64,000 bases of DNA from Cohnella caldifontis. GTDB lineage: Bacteria > Bacillota > Bacilli > Paenibacillales > Paenibacillaceae. The notes under the pieces were generated by a model. That model did no database searches. It was given only the letters and a program-made list of their open reading frames with translations, and was not told the DNA's origin. The position numbers were made by a program, and so were the translations under genes. Within the stretch, counting starts at the first letter, position 1; each line of letters opens with the position of its first letter. Location of the stretch: NCBI RefSeq assembly GCF_029360585.1, contig NZ_JAQZSJ010000001.1:434001-498000 (forward strand), in the 5' to 3' direction. Positions 43,168 to 50,361 of the stretch are shown piece after piece.

Positions 43168-44282
43168 GATGGTTCTCCTTCCCTGGATGGCTGCGATTTT
43201 TTATAGAAGGGGGTTTTCACGACGACGGCCTTGAGCCGTTTGCCGCGGATATCAACCCAGACCTCCGTGCCGAGTCCGGCGTATTCGCTGTCCAGCAGCG
43301 CCAGGCCCAGTCTGCGCTTCAACGTCGGCGACTGCGTACCCGTCGTGATTTCGCCGACGGTACGGTTCTGGACGAAGACCGGGTAATGCGATCTCGGAAT
43401 GCCGCGGTCCACCATTTCCAAACCGACCAGCTTGCGTTTCAAGCCTTCCTCCTTCTGCCGGGCCAGCGCTTCCCGGCCGATAAAGCCTCCCGTCTTATCC
43501 AGCTTCACGAACATCCCCAGACCCGCTTCGAGCGGCGTTATCCGTTTGGACAGCTCCTGCCCGTACAGCGGCAGCCGGGCTTCGAAACGCAGCGTATCCC
43601 GCGCGCCCAGCCCGGCGGGAATGAGGCCGTCGGGTTCTCCTGCCTGCAGGAGACCGGTCCATACGTGCGGGGCGTCGCCCGCGTCGACGTAGATTTCGAA
43701 CCCATCTTCCCCGGTATACCCGGTTCGGGAGACGATCGCCTTGCGTCCGCACACCTCGGCGTCGAACCGGAAATGGAAGGGCGGAAGCTCTCCGACGTCG
43801 TCCGCGGCGACCCGGGCCATAATCCGGGCGGCGAGCGGTCCCTGCAGCGCCAGCAGCGCCGTCCGTTCGGACCGGTCCTCGAGAACGACATCCCCGATCA
43901 GATGCTCGTTCAGCCATTCGAAATCCGCTTCGGCATTCGACGCGTTGACGACGAGAAGAAACTGATCCGGGGCGATCTTGTACGCCAGCAAATCGTCTAC
44001 GACGCCGCCTTCGGGAACGCACATCAGCGTGTATTGCGCCTGGCCGGGCTTCAGCCTGGAGACGTCGTTCGTCGTCAGTTGCTGCAGGAACGTCTCCGCG
44101 TACTGTCCCGTCACCCAGATTTCCCCCATGTGGGAGACGTCGAACAGTCCCGCTTGACCGCGGACCGCGTCGTGCTCCATCTGAATGCCGTAAAACTGCA
44201 CCGGCAGCTCCCAGCCCCCGAAATCGATGCACCGGACCGCGGGATAACCGGCATAATAGGGAAACAGCGGCGTCCGTTTCAA
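43164..44282 (-). CDS. gcvT: Glycine cleavage system T protein (aminomethyltransferase)
   Basis: A 372-residue GcvT: GWELPVQFYGIQMEHDAVRG, LFDVSHMGEIWVTG, LQGPLAARIM and RTGYTGEDGFEIYVD are typical folate-dependent aminomethyltransferase blocks. It releases ammonia and forms 5,10-methylene-tetrahydrofolate. The start appears to be TTG at 44282, preceded by GAGAGGTGATG; a nearby ATG is in another frame. It lies directly downstream of the glycine riboswitch expression platform. Confidence 0.94.
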   Translation of the reverse strand: MKRTPLFPYYAGYPAVRCIDFGGWELPVQFYGIQMEHDAVRGQAGLFDVSHMGEIWVTGQYAETFLQQLTTNDVSRLKPGQAQYTLMCVPEGGVVDDLLAYKIAPDQFLLVVNASNAEADFEWLNEHLIGDVVLEDRSERTALLALQGPLAARIMARVAADDVGELPPFHFRFDAEVCGRKAIVSRTGYTGEDGFEIYVDAGDAPHVWTGLLQAGEPDGLIPAGLGARDTLRFEARLPLYGQELSKRITPLEAGLGMFVKLDKTGGFIGREALARQKEEGLKRKLVGLEMVDRGIPRSHYPVFVQNRTVGEITTGTQSPTLKRRLGLALLDSEYAGLGTEVWVDIRGKRLKAVVVKTPFYKKSQPSREGEPS

Positions 44283-44311
44283 AATCCATCACCTCTCGTC
44301 GTCATCTCGCG

Positions 44312-44394
44312 AAAAAAAAGCAAAAGGACAGGCAGAAGAATGCGCCCGGCGCCGCGCGATCCGCGCGTCCGGCGATCCTTCCGCTCTGTCCTTT
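44312..44394 (-). terminator. Riboswitch expression-platform terminator
   Basis: GGACAG (44325-44330) and CTGTCC (44386-44391) close a long GC-rich stem, followed on the minus strand by a run of U residues just before gcvT. Glycine binding upstream would favour the antiterminated form. Confidence 0.75.
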
Positions 44395-44580
44395 GTACCT
44401 GAGAGTTACCTCACATATCATGTTACGATCATGCGAGTTTCCCCTTGGGTGATCCTGCATGCAGGATTCTCTCCAGAGAAGCGTCCGGTAAAGGTCCTTT
44501 TGCCTGAGAGATTCACCCATACGGGCTTACTCCTTCGGCGTTACCGCGATACGGGTAATCTCTCCCGTTACCATCATCCG
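44395..44580 (-). ncRNA. Tandem glycine riboswitch
   Basis: The minus strand contains the two-aptamer glycine riboswitch pattern: GGGAGAGATTACCC, GCCGAAGGAGTAA and TCTCTCAGGCAAAAGGACC for the first aptamer, CTTCTCTGGAGAG as its closing part, and CACCCAAGGGGAAACTC with ACTCTCAGGTACAAAGGACAG for the second. Cooperative glycine binding turns on the gcv operon when glycine is abundant. Confidence 0.93.
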
Positions 44581-44619
44581 CATATTCGGTTGGTTAATGC
44601 TGCCATTGCTTTGCTCTTA

Positions 44620-44648
44620 TTTATACTCCATACGACATATGATGTCAA
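44620..44648 (-). promoter_or_regulatory. Sigma-A promoter of the gcv operon
   Basis: A perfect TTGACA (44648-44643) and TATAAA (44625-44620) separated by 17 bases on the minus strand, about 40 bases upstream of the first aptamer. Confidence 0.85.
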
Positions 44649-44677
44649 CTAATATTTCATGAATCTCACTTCTGATT

Positions 44678-46408
44678 TTATTCGATCTCCTCGTTGCCCG
44701 CTTTTCCCTTGCTTCGCTCGTTTAACCGGTTTTCCGCCATTTCCTTGAGGCGGAACTTCTGGATTTTGCCGTTGCCGGTCAGCGGCCATTCGGCCGCGGT
44801 GACGAACCAGACGTGCCGGGGCACCTTGAATTTCGCCAAATGCTCCCGGCAGTACTCGAGAATTTCGGTCCTCGTGCAAGCATGGCCCGGGCGCAATTCC
44901 ACGAATGCGGCGCCCGTCTCCACCGTCGCCGGATCTTTGACGCCGACGACATAGGCCTGGGCGACGGCCGGATGTTTGTTGATGACGTCCTCGACTTCCT
45001 TCGGCGATACGTTCTCTCCCGAAATTTTATATTGCTCCTTGCTGCGGCCCAGCAGCTCGATGTAGCCGCGCTCGTCTAGACGCCCCAAATCCCCGGTGCG
45101 GAACCAGCCGTCCTTGTCGATCGCGGCGAACGTTTCCTCAGGTTTATTATAATATCCTCGGGTCACGATGTTTCCCCGCACGGTCAACTCGCCCACGGCG
45201 CCAACCGGCAAATCCTCGCCCGTCGCCGGATCCACCGTTTTGTACTGCACGTTGGCCCCGCTGAACTCCGCCATTCCGCTTGCCCCGCCCGGCTTGATCC
45301 GGCCGACTCTCGTCACGACGGTCTCGATGGCGTCGCCGATTTCGGTGTGCGCGGTCGAAGCCGTCACCTCGGTGCCGCCGTACCCGGTGCAGATTTCCGT
45401 CAGCTTCAGAATGTCGATGGCGCGCTGCCAGACGGATACCGGCGCCGGCGCCGCCGCGCACATGAGCGCATAAAGCGAGCGGAGATCGTAGTTCGGCACT
45501 TCGGGATGATTGATGAGGGCGACCAGCATCGAAGGCACGCACAGCATGTCGTTCACCTGGTACCGTTCGATGATTTGCAGCGTTTGGAGCGGAGAAAAGC
45601 CGGGGACCATGACGTGGGCGCCGCCGACGAAGGAGAGCGCCAGAATGCCTTCGACGAGCGCGAAAACATGGTATAAGGGCAATGCGGTGAAGATGCGGCG
45701 GCCGTCCTCGAACCCCCGGCTCATCGCGGTGGCGAACGCGCAGCGCAGGAACATGTCGTGCGTCAGCATGACGCCTTTGGGCTGTCCGGTCGATCCGGAC
45801 GTATAGATGATGTCGGCGACTTCATCCGGATACCGGGACGCAGCGGCGCGCTCCTCCAGCGCTTCGTCGGACACTTCATGCTGCAAAGCAAGGAAATCGT
45901 TCCAGGGCAGGAAAAGGTCTTCAGGCGCCTTGTCCGTATTCTGGATGCAAACCATCCGCTGAAGCTTGGGCAAATCGCCGCAAATCTTCATGACGCTCTC
46001 CGTATGTTGGACGCCGCCGGCGAGTTGGTGGAGGAACAACCAGCGGCTGTCGGATTGCCGCAACACGTACTTCAGCTCTTCCCCGCGCAGCATCGTATTG
46101 ATCGGCACGCAGACGGCGCCGATCTGCCAAATGGCGATCATCAGCGACACCGTCTCCGGCTCGTTGGCCATGATCATGGCCACGTGGTCCCGTCTGGCGA
46201 CGCCGAGCCGAAGGAGCGCTTTCGCGTAACGCGCCGCCCCGTCCCAAATATCGGCGTAGGTGAAAACCCGTTCCTCCGTCATCACCGCGGGCCTGGTCCC
46301 GTAACGCTTCGCCTGCTCCCGGAAATGCTCCGGCAGCGTGCGCTTGGGCCATTCCGGATAACGCGCCGCCAAAGCCTCCCTGCGTTCTTGCGCGGACAAC
46401 ACCGACAT
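44678..46408 (-). CDS. AMP-forming acyl-CoA synthetase
   Basis: A 576-residue adenylate-forming ligase with the core motifs YTSGSTGQPKGV, GYGGTEVTAS, WFRTGDLGRLDERGYIELLG, RSKEQYKISGENVSPKEVED and the C-terminal catalytic lysine in GNGKIQK. It activates a carboxylic acid to its CoA thioester. Chain length is not predictable; the size suits medium-chain or aryl acids. The RBS GGGGGAGC supports 46408. It is followed by the gcv promoter and preceded by a hotdog thioesterase, a common pairing. Confidence 0.88.
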   Translation of the reverse strand: MSVLSAQERREALAARYPEWPKRTLPEHFREQAKRYGTRPAVMTEERVFTYADIWDGAARYAKALLRLGVARRDHVAMIMANEPETVSLMIAIWQIGAVCVPINTMLRGEELKYVLRQSDSRWLFLHQLAGGVQHTESVMKICGDLPKLQRMVCIQNTDKAPEDLFLPWNDFLALQHEVSDEALEERAAASRYPDEVADIIYTSGSTGQPKGVMLTHDMFLRCAFATAMSRGFEDGRRIFTALPLYHVFALVEGILALSFVGGAHVMVPGFSPLQTLQIIERYQVNDMLCVPSMLVALINHPEVPNYDLRSLYALMCAAAPAPVSVWQRAIDILKLTEICTGYGGTEVTASTAHTEIGDAIETVVTRVGRIKPGGASGMAEFSGANVQYKTVDPATGEDLPVGAVGELTVRGNIVTRGYYNKPEETFAAIDKDGWFRTGDLGRLDERGYIELLGRSKEQYKISGENVSPKEVEDVINKHPAVAQAYVVGVKDPATVETGAAFVELRPGHACTRTEILEYCREHLAKFKVPRHVWFVTAAEWPLTGNGKIQKFRLKEMAENRLNERSKGKAGNEEIE

Positions 46409-46421
46409 CGTAAGCTCCCCC

Positions 46422-46844
46422 TTAATTTTTGGATGCGAGGCCCCATTTCTCCAATTGGCGTTCCGTAAGCACGATCATGGAGGCATTGGCCTGGGCTTTC
46501 AGTTGCCCCTCTTCCCCCGTGATCTTGGCTTCCACTTCGATCAGCCGGCTCGTCCGTTTGACCGGCCGGCCCGTAATGCGCAGCCGCTCTCCGCTCTGGA
46601 TCGGTTCCAAATAACGGATGTCCAGCTTGGCGGTCATCGCGACCAGTCCCAGGAAATGCGGAACGTAGCCGGCGGCTTCGTCCAGCAGCGACGCGGTGAT
46701 GCCGCCGTGCTGGATGCCCGGCCAACCGTTCATTTCCTCGGTGCAGCGGTACTCCGCGACGACCTCATCCCCGACTTTCTCGAACGCGATATGCAAACCC
46801 CGCGGGTTGTCCTTTCCGCAGACGAAGCAATGGTTCAGTTCCAA
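46422..46844 (-). CDS. PaaI/hotdog-fold thioesterase
   Basis: A 140-residue hotdog protein with the catalytic segment WPGIQHGGITASLLDEAAG. An N-terminal CFVCGKDNPRGL knuckle, with two cysteines, occurs in many such thioesterases. It hydrolyses acyl-CoA, probably matching the ligase 13 bases downstream. Translation begins at TTG 46844 behind AAGGGGAG. Confidence 0.85.
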   Translation of the reverse strand: MELNHCFVCGKDNPRGLHIAFEKVGDEVVAEYRCTEEMNGWPGIQHGGITASLLDEAAGYVPHFLGLVAMTAKLDIRYLEPIQSGERLRITGRPVKRTSRLIEVEAKITGEEGQLKAQANASMIVLTERQLEKWGLASKN

Positions 46845-46871
46845 TGTTCGGACTCCCCTTTCAACCTTGCG

Positions 46872-47210
46872 TTAAAAATGCCATTCCAGCTGCCTTCCGC
46901 CGACGACGTGGTAGTGCAGGTGGAACACCGTCTGTTGGCCGTGCTTTCCGATGTTGGTGACGACCCGGAACCCGTTATCCGCCACTCCCGTAAGCTTGGC
47001 GACTTCTTGGACGGCGAGGTGGATTTCGCCGATCAGCGGCTTGTCCGCCTCCTGGATGTCCATGACTGAAGCGATATGCTTCTTGGGAATGACCAGCACA
47101 TGGACCGGCGCAACGGGGTTAATGTCGTGGAAAGCCACGACGTGCTCGTTCTCGAACACTTTGTTCGACGGGATTTCACCCTTCACGATACGGCAAAACA
47201 AACAATCCAA
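46872..47210 (-). CDS. HIT-family nucleotide hydrolase
   Basis: A 112-residue Hint-type HIT protein with the triad HLHYHVVGG near the C-terminus, and CLFCRIVKGEIPSNKVFEN at the start. HIT proteins hydrolyse nucleoside phosphoramidates or adenylated intermediates. It probably starts at TTG 47210, behind an AAAGGAG-type RBS. It leads the HIT-thioesterase-ligase group. Confidence 0.9.
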   Translation of the reverse strand: MDCLFCRIVKGEIPSNKVFENEHVVAFHDINPVAPVHVLVIPKKHIASVMDIQEADKPLIGEIHLAVQEVAKLTGVADNGFRVVTNIGKHGQQTVFHLHYHVVGGRQLEWHF

Positions 47211-47412
47211 CGTTCCCTCGCTCCTTTTCCGTCATTTTCCTATGCACATCCTCATTTTAAAGCGTTGTCCCGCCGATTGCCATCCTTCTTCTTCCACCCG
47301 GGAACCCCAAGGGGCTTGTGCCGGATCGCCGCCGGCAGCACCGACCCGATGTACGGAAAAATCGGACAACGCTGATTCATGCGAGGGATCGGAAGCGAGC
47401 GCAAAAATTGCG

Positions 47413-47745
47413 GTAAGAAAGAAAGTTTCTTAATTCCTTTCTAACCATGGGATTCAACCTCAAGTTAAGAAAGAAAATTTCTTAATTCCTCTTTCAACAC
47501 AGGGTTCAACGGCCAGTTAAGAAAGAAAATTTCTTAATTCCTCTCTAAACACGGGTTCACCGGCCAGTTAAGAAAGAAAATTTCTTAATTCCTCTCTAAA
47601 CACGGGTTCACCGGCCAGTTAAGAAAGAAAATTTCTTAATTCCTCTCTAAACACGGGTTCAACGGCCAGTTAAGAAAGAAAATTTCTTAATTCCTCTCTA
47701 AAGACGGGGTTCCGGTTCAACCGCCGGTAAAATAGATAAGTTCCT
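47413..47745. repeat. Palindromic repeat array 1 (six units, 51-52 bp period)
   Basis: TTAAGAAA-N4/5-TTTCTTAA palindromes start at 47413, 47465, 47517, 47568, 47619 and 47670, with a decayed seventh near 47727. The intervening ~30 bases (TCCTCTCTAAACACGGGTTC) are also conserved between units. Non-coding. It directly abuts a decayed IS91-type transposase. The interval 47211-47412 shows nothing recognisable. Confidence 0.85.
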
Positions 47746-47940
47746 AATCTCCCGATCGACAAGATCACATGACGATGGTTGACCTGGAACACATCTTTCT
47801 CCACAAGCCTGCTCCACTCTTCCATCTCACCACTTCTTTCAGGACATTCGCTCGGATCCTGCCTTCATTCTTCCGGACAAACTTGTCCCAATGTCCATGT
47901 TTATCGAAAAAAATGCGTTGAGAATGTTGGATTCCATGCG
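47742..47940 (-). pseudogene. Decayed IS91-type transposase fragment 1
   Basis: The minus strand reads RIFFDKHGHWDKFVRKNEGR IR, the typical N-terminus of Firmicute IS91-family (Y2-type, zinc-binding) transposases, then shifts frame into EEWSRLVEKDVFQVNHRHVI, which belongs about 60 residues further on. The zinc-finger region is deleted. Only a remnant remains. The interval 47941-48019 shows nothing further. Confidence 0.65.
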
Positions 47941-48019
47941 TTCAATTTACCAGAAAAAACGAAAAGGATGAAACCTGAGCTTCACCCCGAAAAGTTACAA
48001 AATGCAATAGATATAAAAA

Positions 48020-48043
48020 CCGTGCGGCTGTTCAGCCGCACGG
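48020..48043 (-). terminator. Intrinsic terminator of csoR-copZ
   Basis: CCGTGCGGCT (48020-48029) and AGCCGCACGG (48034-48043) form a ten-pair stem with a GTTC loop; the minus strand then reads UUUUUAUAU. Confidence 0.9.
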
Positions 48044-48056
48044 CAGAAGATCAGAT

Positions 48057-48260
48057 TCAGCCCGCCATGTCGTATCCTTGGTCCTCGATCGCTTCTTTGA
48101 TGGCCTCGAGCGCGACTTTGGATTCGTCGTACTCCACCGTCACCAGTCCCGCGTTCAAATCGACTTTCCCGGACGCGCCGAGCTGCCCGACCGCGCCTTC
48201 CACCGCTTTCACGCAATGTCCGCAGGACATGCCTTCGACTTTCAGCGTTACCGTGCTCAT
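48057..48260 (-). CDS. copZ: Copper chaperone CopZ (second copy)
   Basis: A 67-residue heavy-metal domain with GMSCGHCVKAVEGAV and AIKEAIEDQGYDMAG, closely similar to the CopZ at 10996-11199. It is the second gene of the csoR operon, 18 bases after csoR, and carries Cu(I) in the cytosol. Its duplication suggests one copy serves export and the other the sensor. Confidence 0.92.
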   Translation of the reverse strand: MSTVTLKVEGMSCGHCVKAVEGAVGQLGASGKVDLNAGLVTVEYDESKVALEAIKEAIEDQGYDMAG

Positions 48261-48278
48261 CCCGATCTCTCCTTCGCT

Positions 48279-48614
48279 TTACTTGATCAGCTTGTTCATC
48301 GTGATCATAAGCTCCTTCACGACCTCGCGGTCGCCCTCCTGGATGCGTTCGATCACGCAGCTGTTCATATGGTGCTCGAGCAGCAGCTTTCCCACGCCGT
48401 TCAGCGCGGATTGGACGGCCGCGATCTGGTTCAGGACGTCGTCGCAATACGTGTCTTTCTCGATCAAGCCTTTCAATCCGCGAACCTGTCCTTCGATCCG
48501 GTTCAGGCGGCAAATGAGGTTGCTTTTCACTTTGTCGGAGTGGTGGCTTTTCCGCTCCGTCCCCTCGGAATGGCAGGTTTCCGCTTCCGGGATTGCCGTA
48601 TGCTCGTGCTCCAT
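48279..48614 (-). CDS. csoR: Copper-sensing repressor CsoR
   Basis: A 111-residue CsoR/RcnR-family four-helix repressor. The Cu(I) ligand pattern Cys...His-x3-Cys is present (TYCDDVLNQIAA; LLEHHMNSCVIERI), and LICRLNRIEGQVRGLKGLIE is the DNA-binding helix. A His-rich N-terminal tail precedes it. It starts at 48614 behind AAGGAGGCGG. It should repress its own operon and probably copZ-copA at 11 kb, through dyads in both promoter spacers. Confidence 0.94.
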   Translation of the reverse strand: MEHEHTAIPEAETCHSEGTERKSHHSDKVKSNLICRLNRIEGQVRGLKGLIEKDTYCDDVLNQIAAVQSALNGVGKLLLEHHMNSCVIERIQEGDREVVKELMITMNKLIK

Positions 48615-48642
48615 GGTTCCGCCTCCTTGACGACTTGCTCTT

Positions 48643-48672
48643 ATCGTATCATACCCCCGCAGGGTATATCAA
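48643..48672 (-). promoter_or_regulatory. csoR promoter with perfect CsoR-type operator
   Basis: TTGATA (48672-48667) and TACGAT (48648-48643) are 18 bases apart. The spacer holds ATACCC-N5-GGGTAT (48651-48667), a perfect dyad of the CsoR type, predicting autorepression relieved by copper. Confidence 0.8.
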
Positions 48673-48858
48673 GAGGTCGCCGCGCGCGGAGCGTGGATCT
48701 CGGGAATCGGAACTTTCGCCCCGTCGAAATCGGTACCGAAATAGAAGCTCGGATAGCAAGGCTGGTTGTACGCGACGTTGGAGCTGCTTCGGTACGTAAG
48801 TCTGTACCGTAGAATCTCCAGCCAGATATACGTGCGTCATGCCGGATTCTCTCATCAT
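48669..48858 (-). pseudogene. Remnant of an SGNH/GDSL-type esterase
   Basis: With a good RBS (GGGAGG) and ATG at 48858, the frame reads THVYLAGDSTVQTY, the first catalytic block (GDSxV) of rhamnogalacturonan-acetylesterase-like SGNH hydrolases. The expected continuation is lost within 15 codons. Another frame over the same bases reads NVAYNQPCYPSFYFGTDFDG to a stop at 48669 and looks like protein, so two gene ends may be fused here. No full gene remains. Confidence 0.4.
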
Positions 48859-49048
48859 GAACCTCCCGTCGCTTACATGTAACCAAATACATCTTATTAT
48901 AGATGTCCGACGATTCCGGCAGATGCAAAAAAACCGATCTTTTTGTTCAAAAACCAGAGATTCGTTCCGCGAACCGAAAATCGTGAAAATGCGGGGAGCG
49001 AGCGGAATCGGATTAGGCGTAAGGCTTGCTCATTCGTGGGGGCAGGCG

Positions 49049-49200
49049 GTAGGCGCAAATTTTGCGGTTTGAGCGAGGGCTCGTCTTCGGAAGCACTCTG
49101 TAGACGCAAATATTTGCGGTTAGTGCGAGGGTTCGTCTTCTGTCTGAAAAACCGGGCTGTAGGCGCAAAGTTCGTGGTTAGAGCGTCCGGCAAGGCGGTC
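49049..49200 (+). repeat. 51-bp spaced intergenic repeat (three units)
   Basis: Cores GTAGGCGCAAA (49049), GTAGACGCAAA (49100) and GTAGGCGCAAA (49159) are 51 and 59 bases apart. Two of them extend into the palindrome CGCAAA..TTTGCG. They match the units at 5890-6060 on the other strand. No gene is seen from 48859 to 49270. Confidence 0.65.
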
Positions 49201-49270
49201 CATCCTTTAGCCGGATATCGCTGTTCGAATGTTCCTTTACTCCTCGTTTGTCGCGGGAATCATCCTCCAG

Positions 49271-49820
49271 TTAAGAAAGAAAGTTTCTTAATTCCTCTCT
49301 AAACACGGGGTTCAACCTCCAATTAAGAAAGAAAGTTTCTTATTTCCTCTCTAAACACGAGCTTCAACCTCCAGTTAAGAAAGAAAGTTTCTTAATTCCT
49401 CTCTCAACCCGGGGTTCATCCGCCGGTTAAGAAAGAAAGTGTCTTAATTCCTCTCTCTACACGGGGTTCACCCGCCAGTTAAGAACGAAAGTTTCTTAAT
49501 TCCTCTCTCTACACGGGGTTCACCCGCCAGTTAAGAACGAAAGTTTCTTAATTCCTCTCTCTACACGGGGTTCACCCGCCAGTTAAGAACGAAAGTTTCT
49601 TAATTCCTCTCTCTACACGGGGTTCACCCGCCAGTTAAGAAAGAAAGTTTCTTAATTCCTCTCTCAACACGGGGTTCACCCGCCAGTTAAGAAAGAAAGT
49701 TTCTTAATTCCTCTCTCAACACGGGGTTCATCCGCCGGTTAAGAAAGAAAGTTTCTTATTTTCTCTCTAGACACCGGGTTCAACCTCCTGTTAAGAAATA
49801 AAGTTTCTTAATTCCTCTCT
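49271..49820. repeat. Palindromic repeat array 2 (eleven units, exact 52-bp period)
   Basis: TTAAGAAA-N5-TTTCTTAA-type palindromes start every 52 bases: 49271, 49323, 49375, 49427, 49479, 49531, 49583, 49635, 49687, 49739 and 49791. The inter-palindrome sequence (CCTCTCTC.ACACGGGGTTCA) is nearly constant, unlike CRISPR spacers. No open frame is sustained because 52 is not a multiple of three. It belongs to the same family as array 1. Confidence 0.9.
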
Positions 49821-49954
49821 CCCCACTATTCTCCTGCTTCAGCCACGAGTTAAAGATGAATGCGACTCAACTCCTCCTAACGTGAAGGTTCCGAGTACCA
49901 CTCGCCGCCCTTTCCGGTAAATGCGCTCTCTGGGGATGGGCAAAATATACCGTT

Positions 49955-50270
49955 AAAAAGACCTCTCGAAGTCCTTCATCGATCGTCATGATCACATGAC
50001 GTTGATTGACCTGGAACACATCCTCCTCCAGCAGTCTGCTCCAATCTTCCGTCTCGCACGGGAACGTGCAAACTTGCAGCGATACAGAAAAAGCCGCAGG
50101 TCGTGGCATCCTTCATGATCCAGCAGCTTAAACCCGTTCTTGAAATTCCACAATCACGGAACTTGGCGACTTCTTTTAGAACGTTCGCTCGAGTCTTGCC
50201 TTCTTTCTACCGAGCGAAATTGTCCCAGAGGCCATTCTCACCGAAAAAAATGCGCTTCAGAATGTTCGGT
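49955..50270 (-). pseudogene. Decayed IS91-type transposase fragment 2
   Basis: Across several frames the minus strand spells RIFFGENGLWDNFAR, KFRDCGISRTGFKLLDHEG, CHDLRLFLYRCK, then CETEDWSRLLEEDVFQVNQR and HVIMTIDEGLREVF. These are consecutive blocks of the zinc-binding N-terminus of IS91-family transposases, broken by frameshifts and stops. The catalytic tyrosine domain is missing. It lies on the same side of its palindrome array as fragment 1. Apart from array 2, the rest of 49821-50300 holds nothing else recognisable. Confidence 0.65.
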
Positions 50271-50300
50271 TACATATGTATTAATTCCGAAATGTTCAGA

Positions 50301-50333
50301 AAAACCTTCGACCGCAAGAGGGCCGAAGGTTTT
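50301..50333 (-). terminator. Intrinsic terminator of the PepSY-SLH gene
   Basis: AAAACCTTCG (50301-50310) pairs with CGAAGGTTTT (50324-50333); the minus-strand stem runs into UUUUUC. It begins 28 bases after the stop codon. Confidence 0.8.
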
Positions 50334-50361
50334 CCGAAGGTTCTGGATAAAGGCGCTTGGA

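Noticed and set aside
44302-44520. Small open frame overlapping the gcv leader
   Set aside because: It lies wholly inside the glycine riboswitch and its terminator, whose conserved elements explain the sequence.
47413-49820. The regular 51/52-bp arrays looked like CRISPR arrays
   Set aside because: The sequence between palindromes is nearly identical from unit to unit, so there are no unique spacers, and no cas genes are present.
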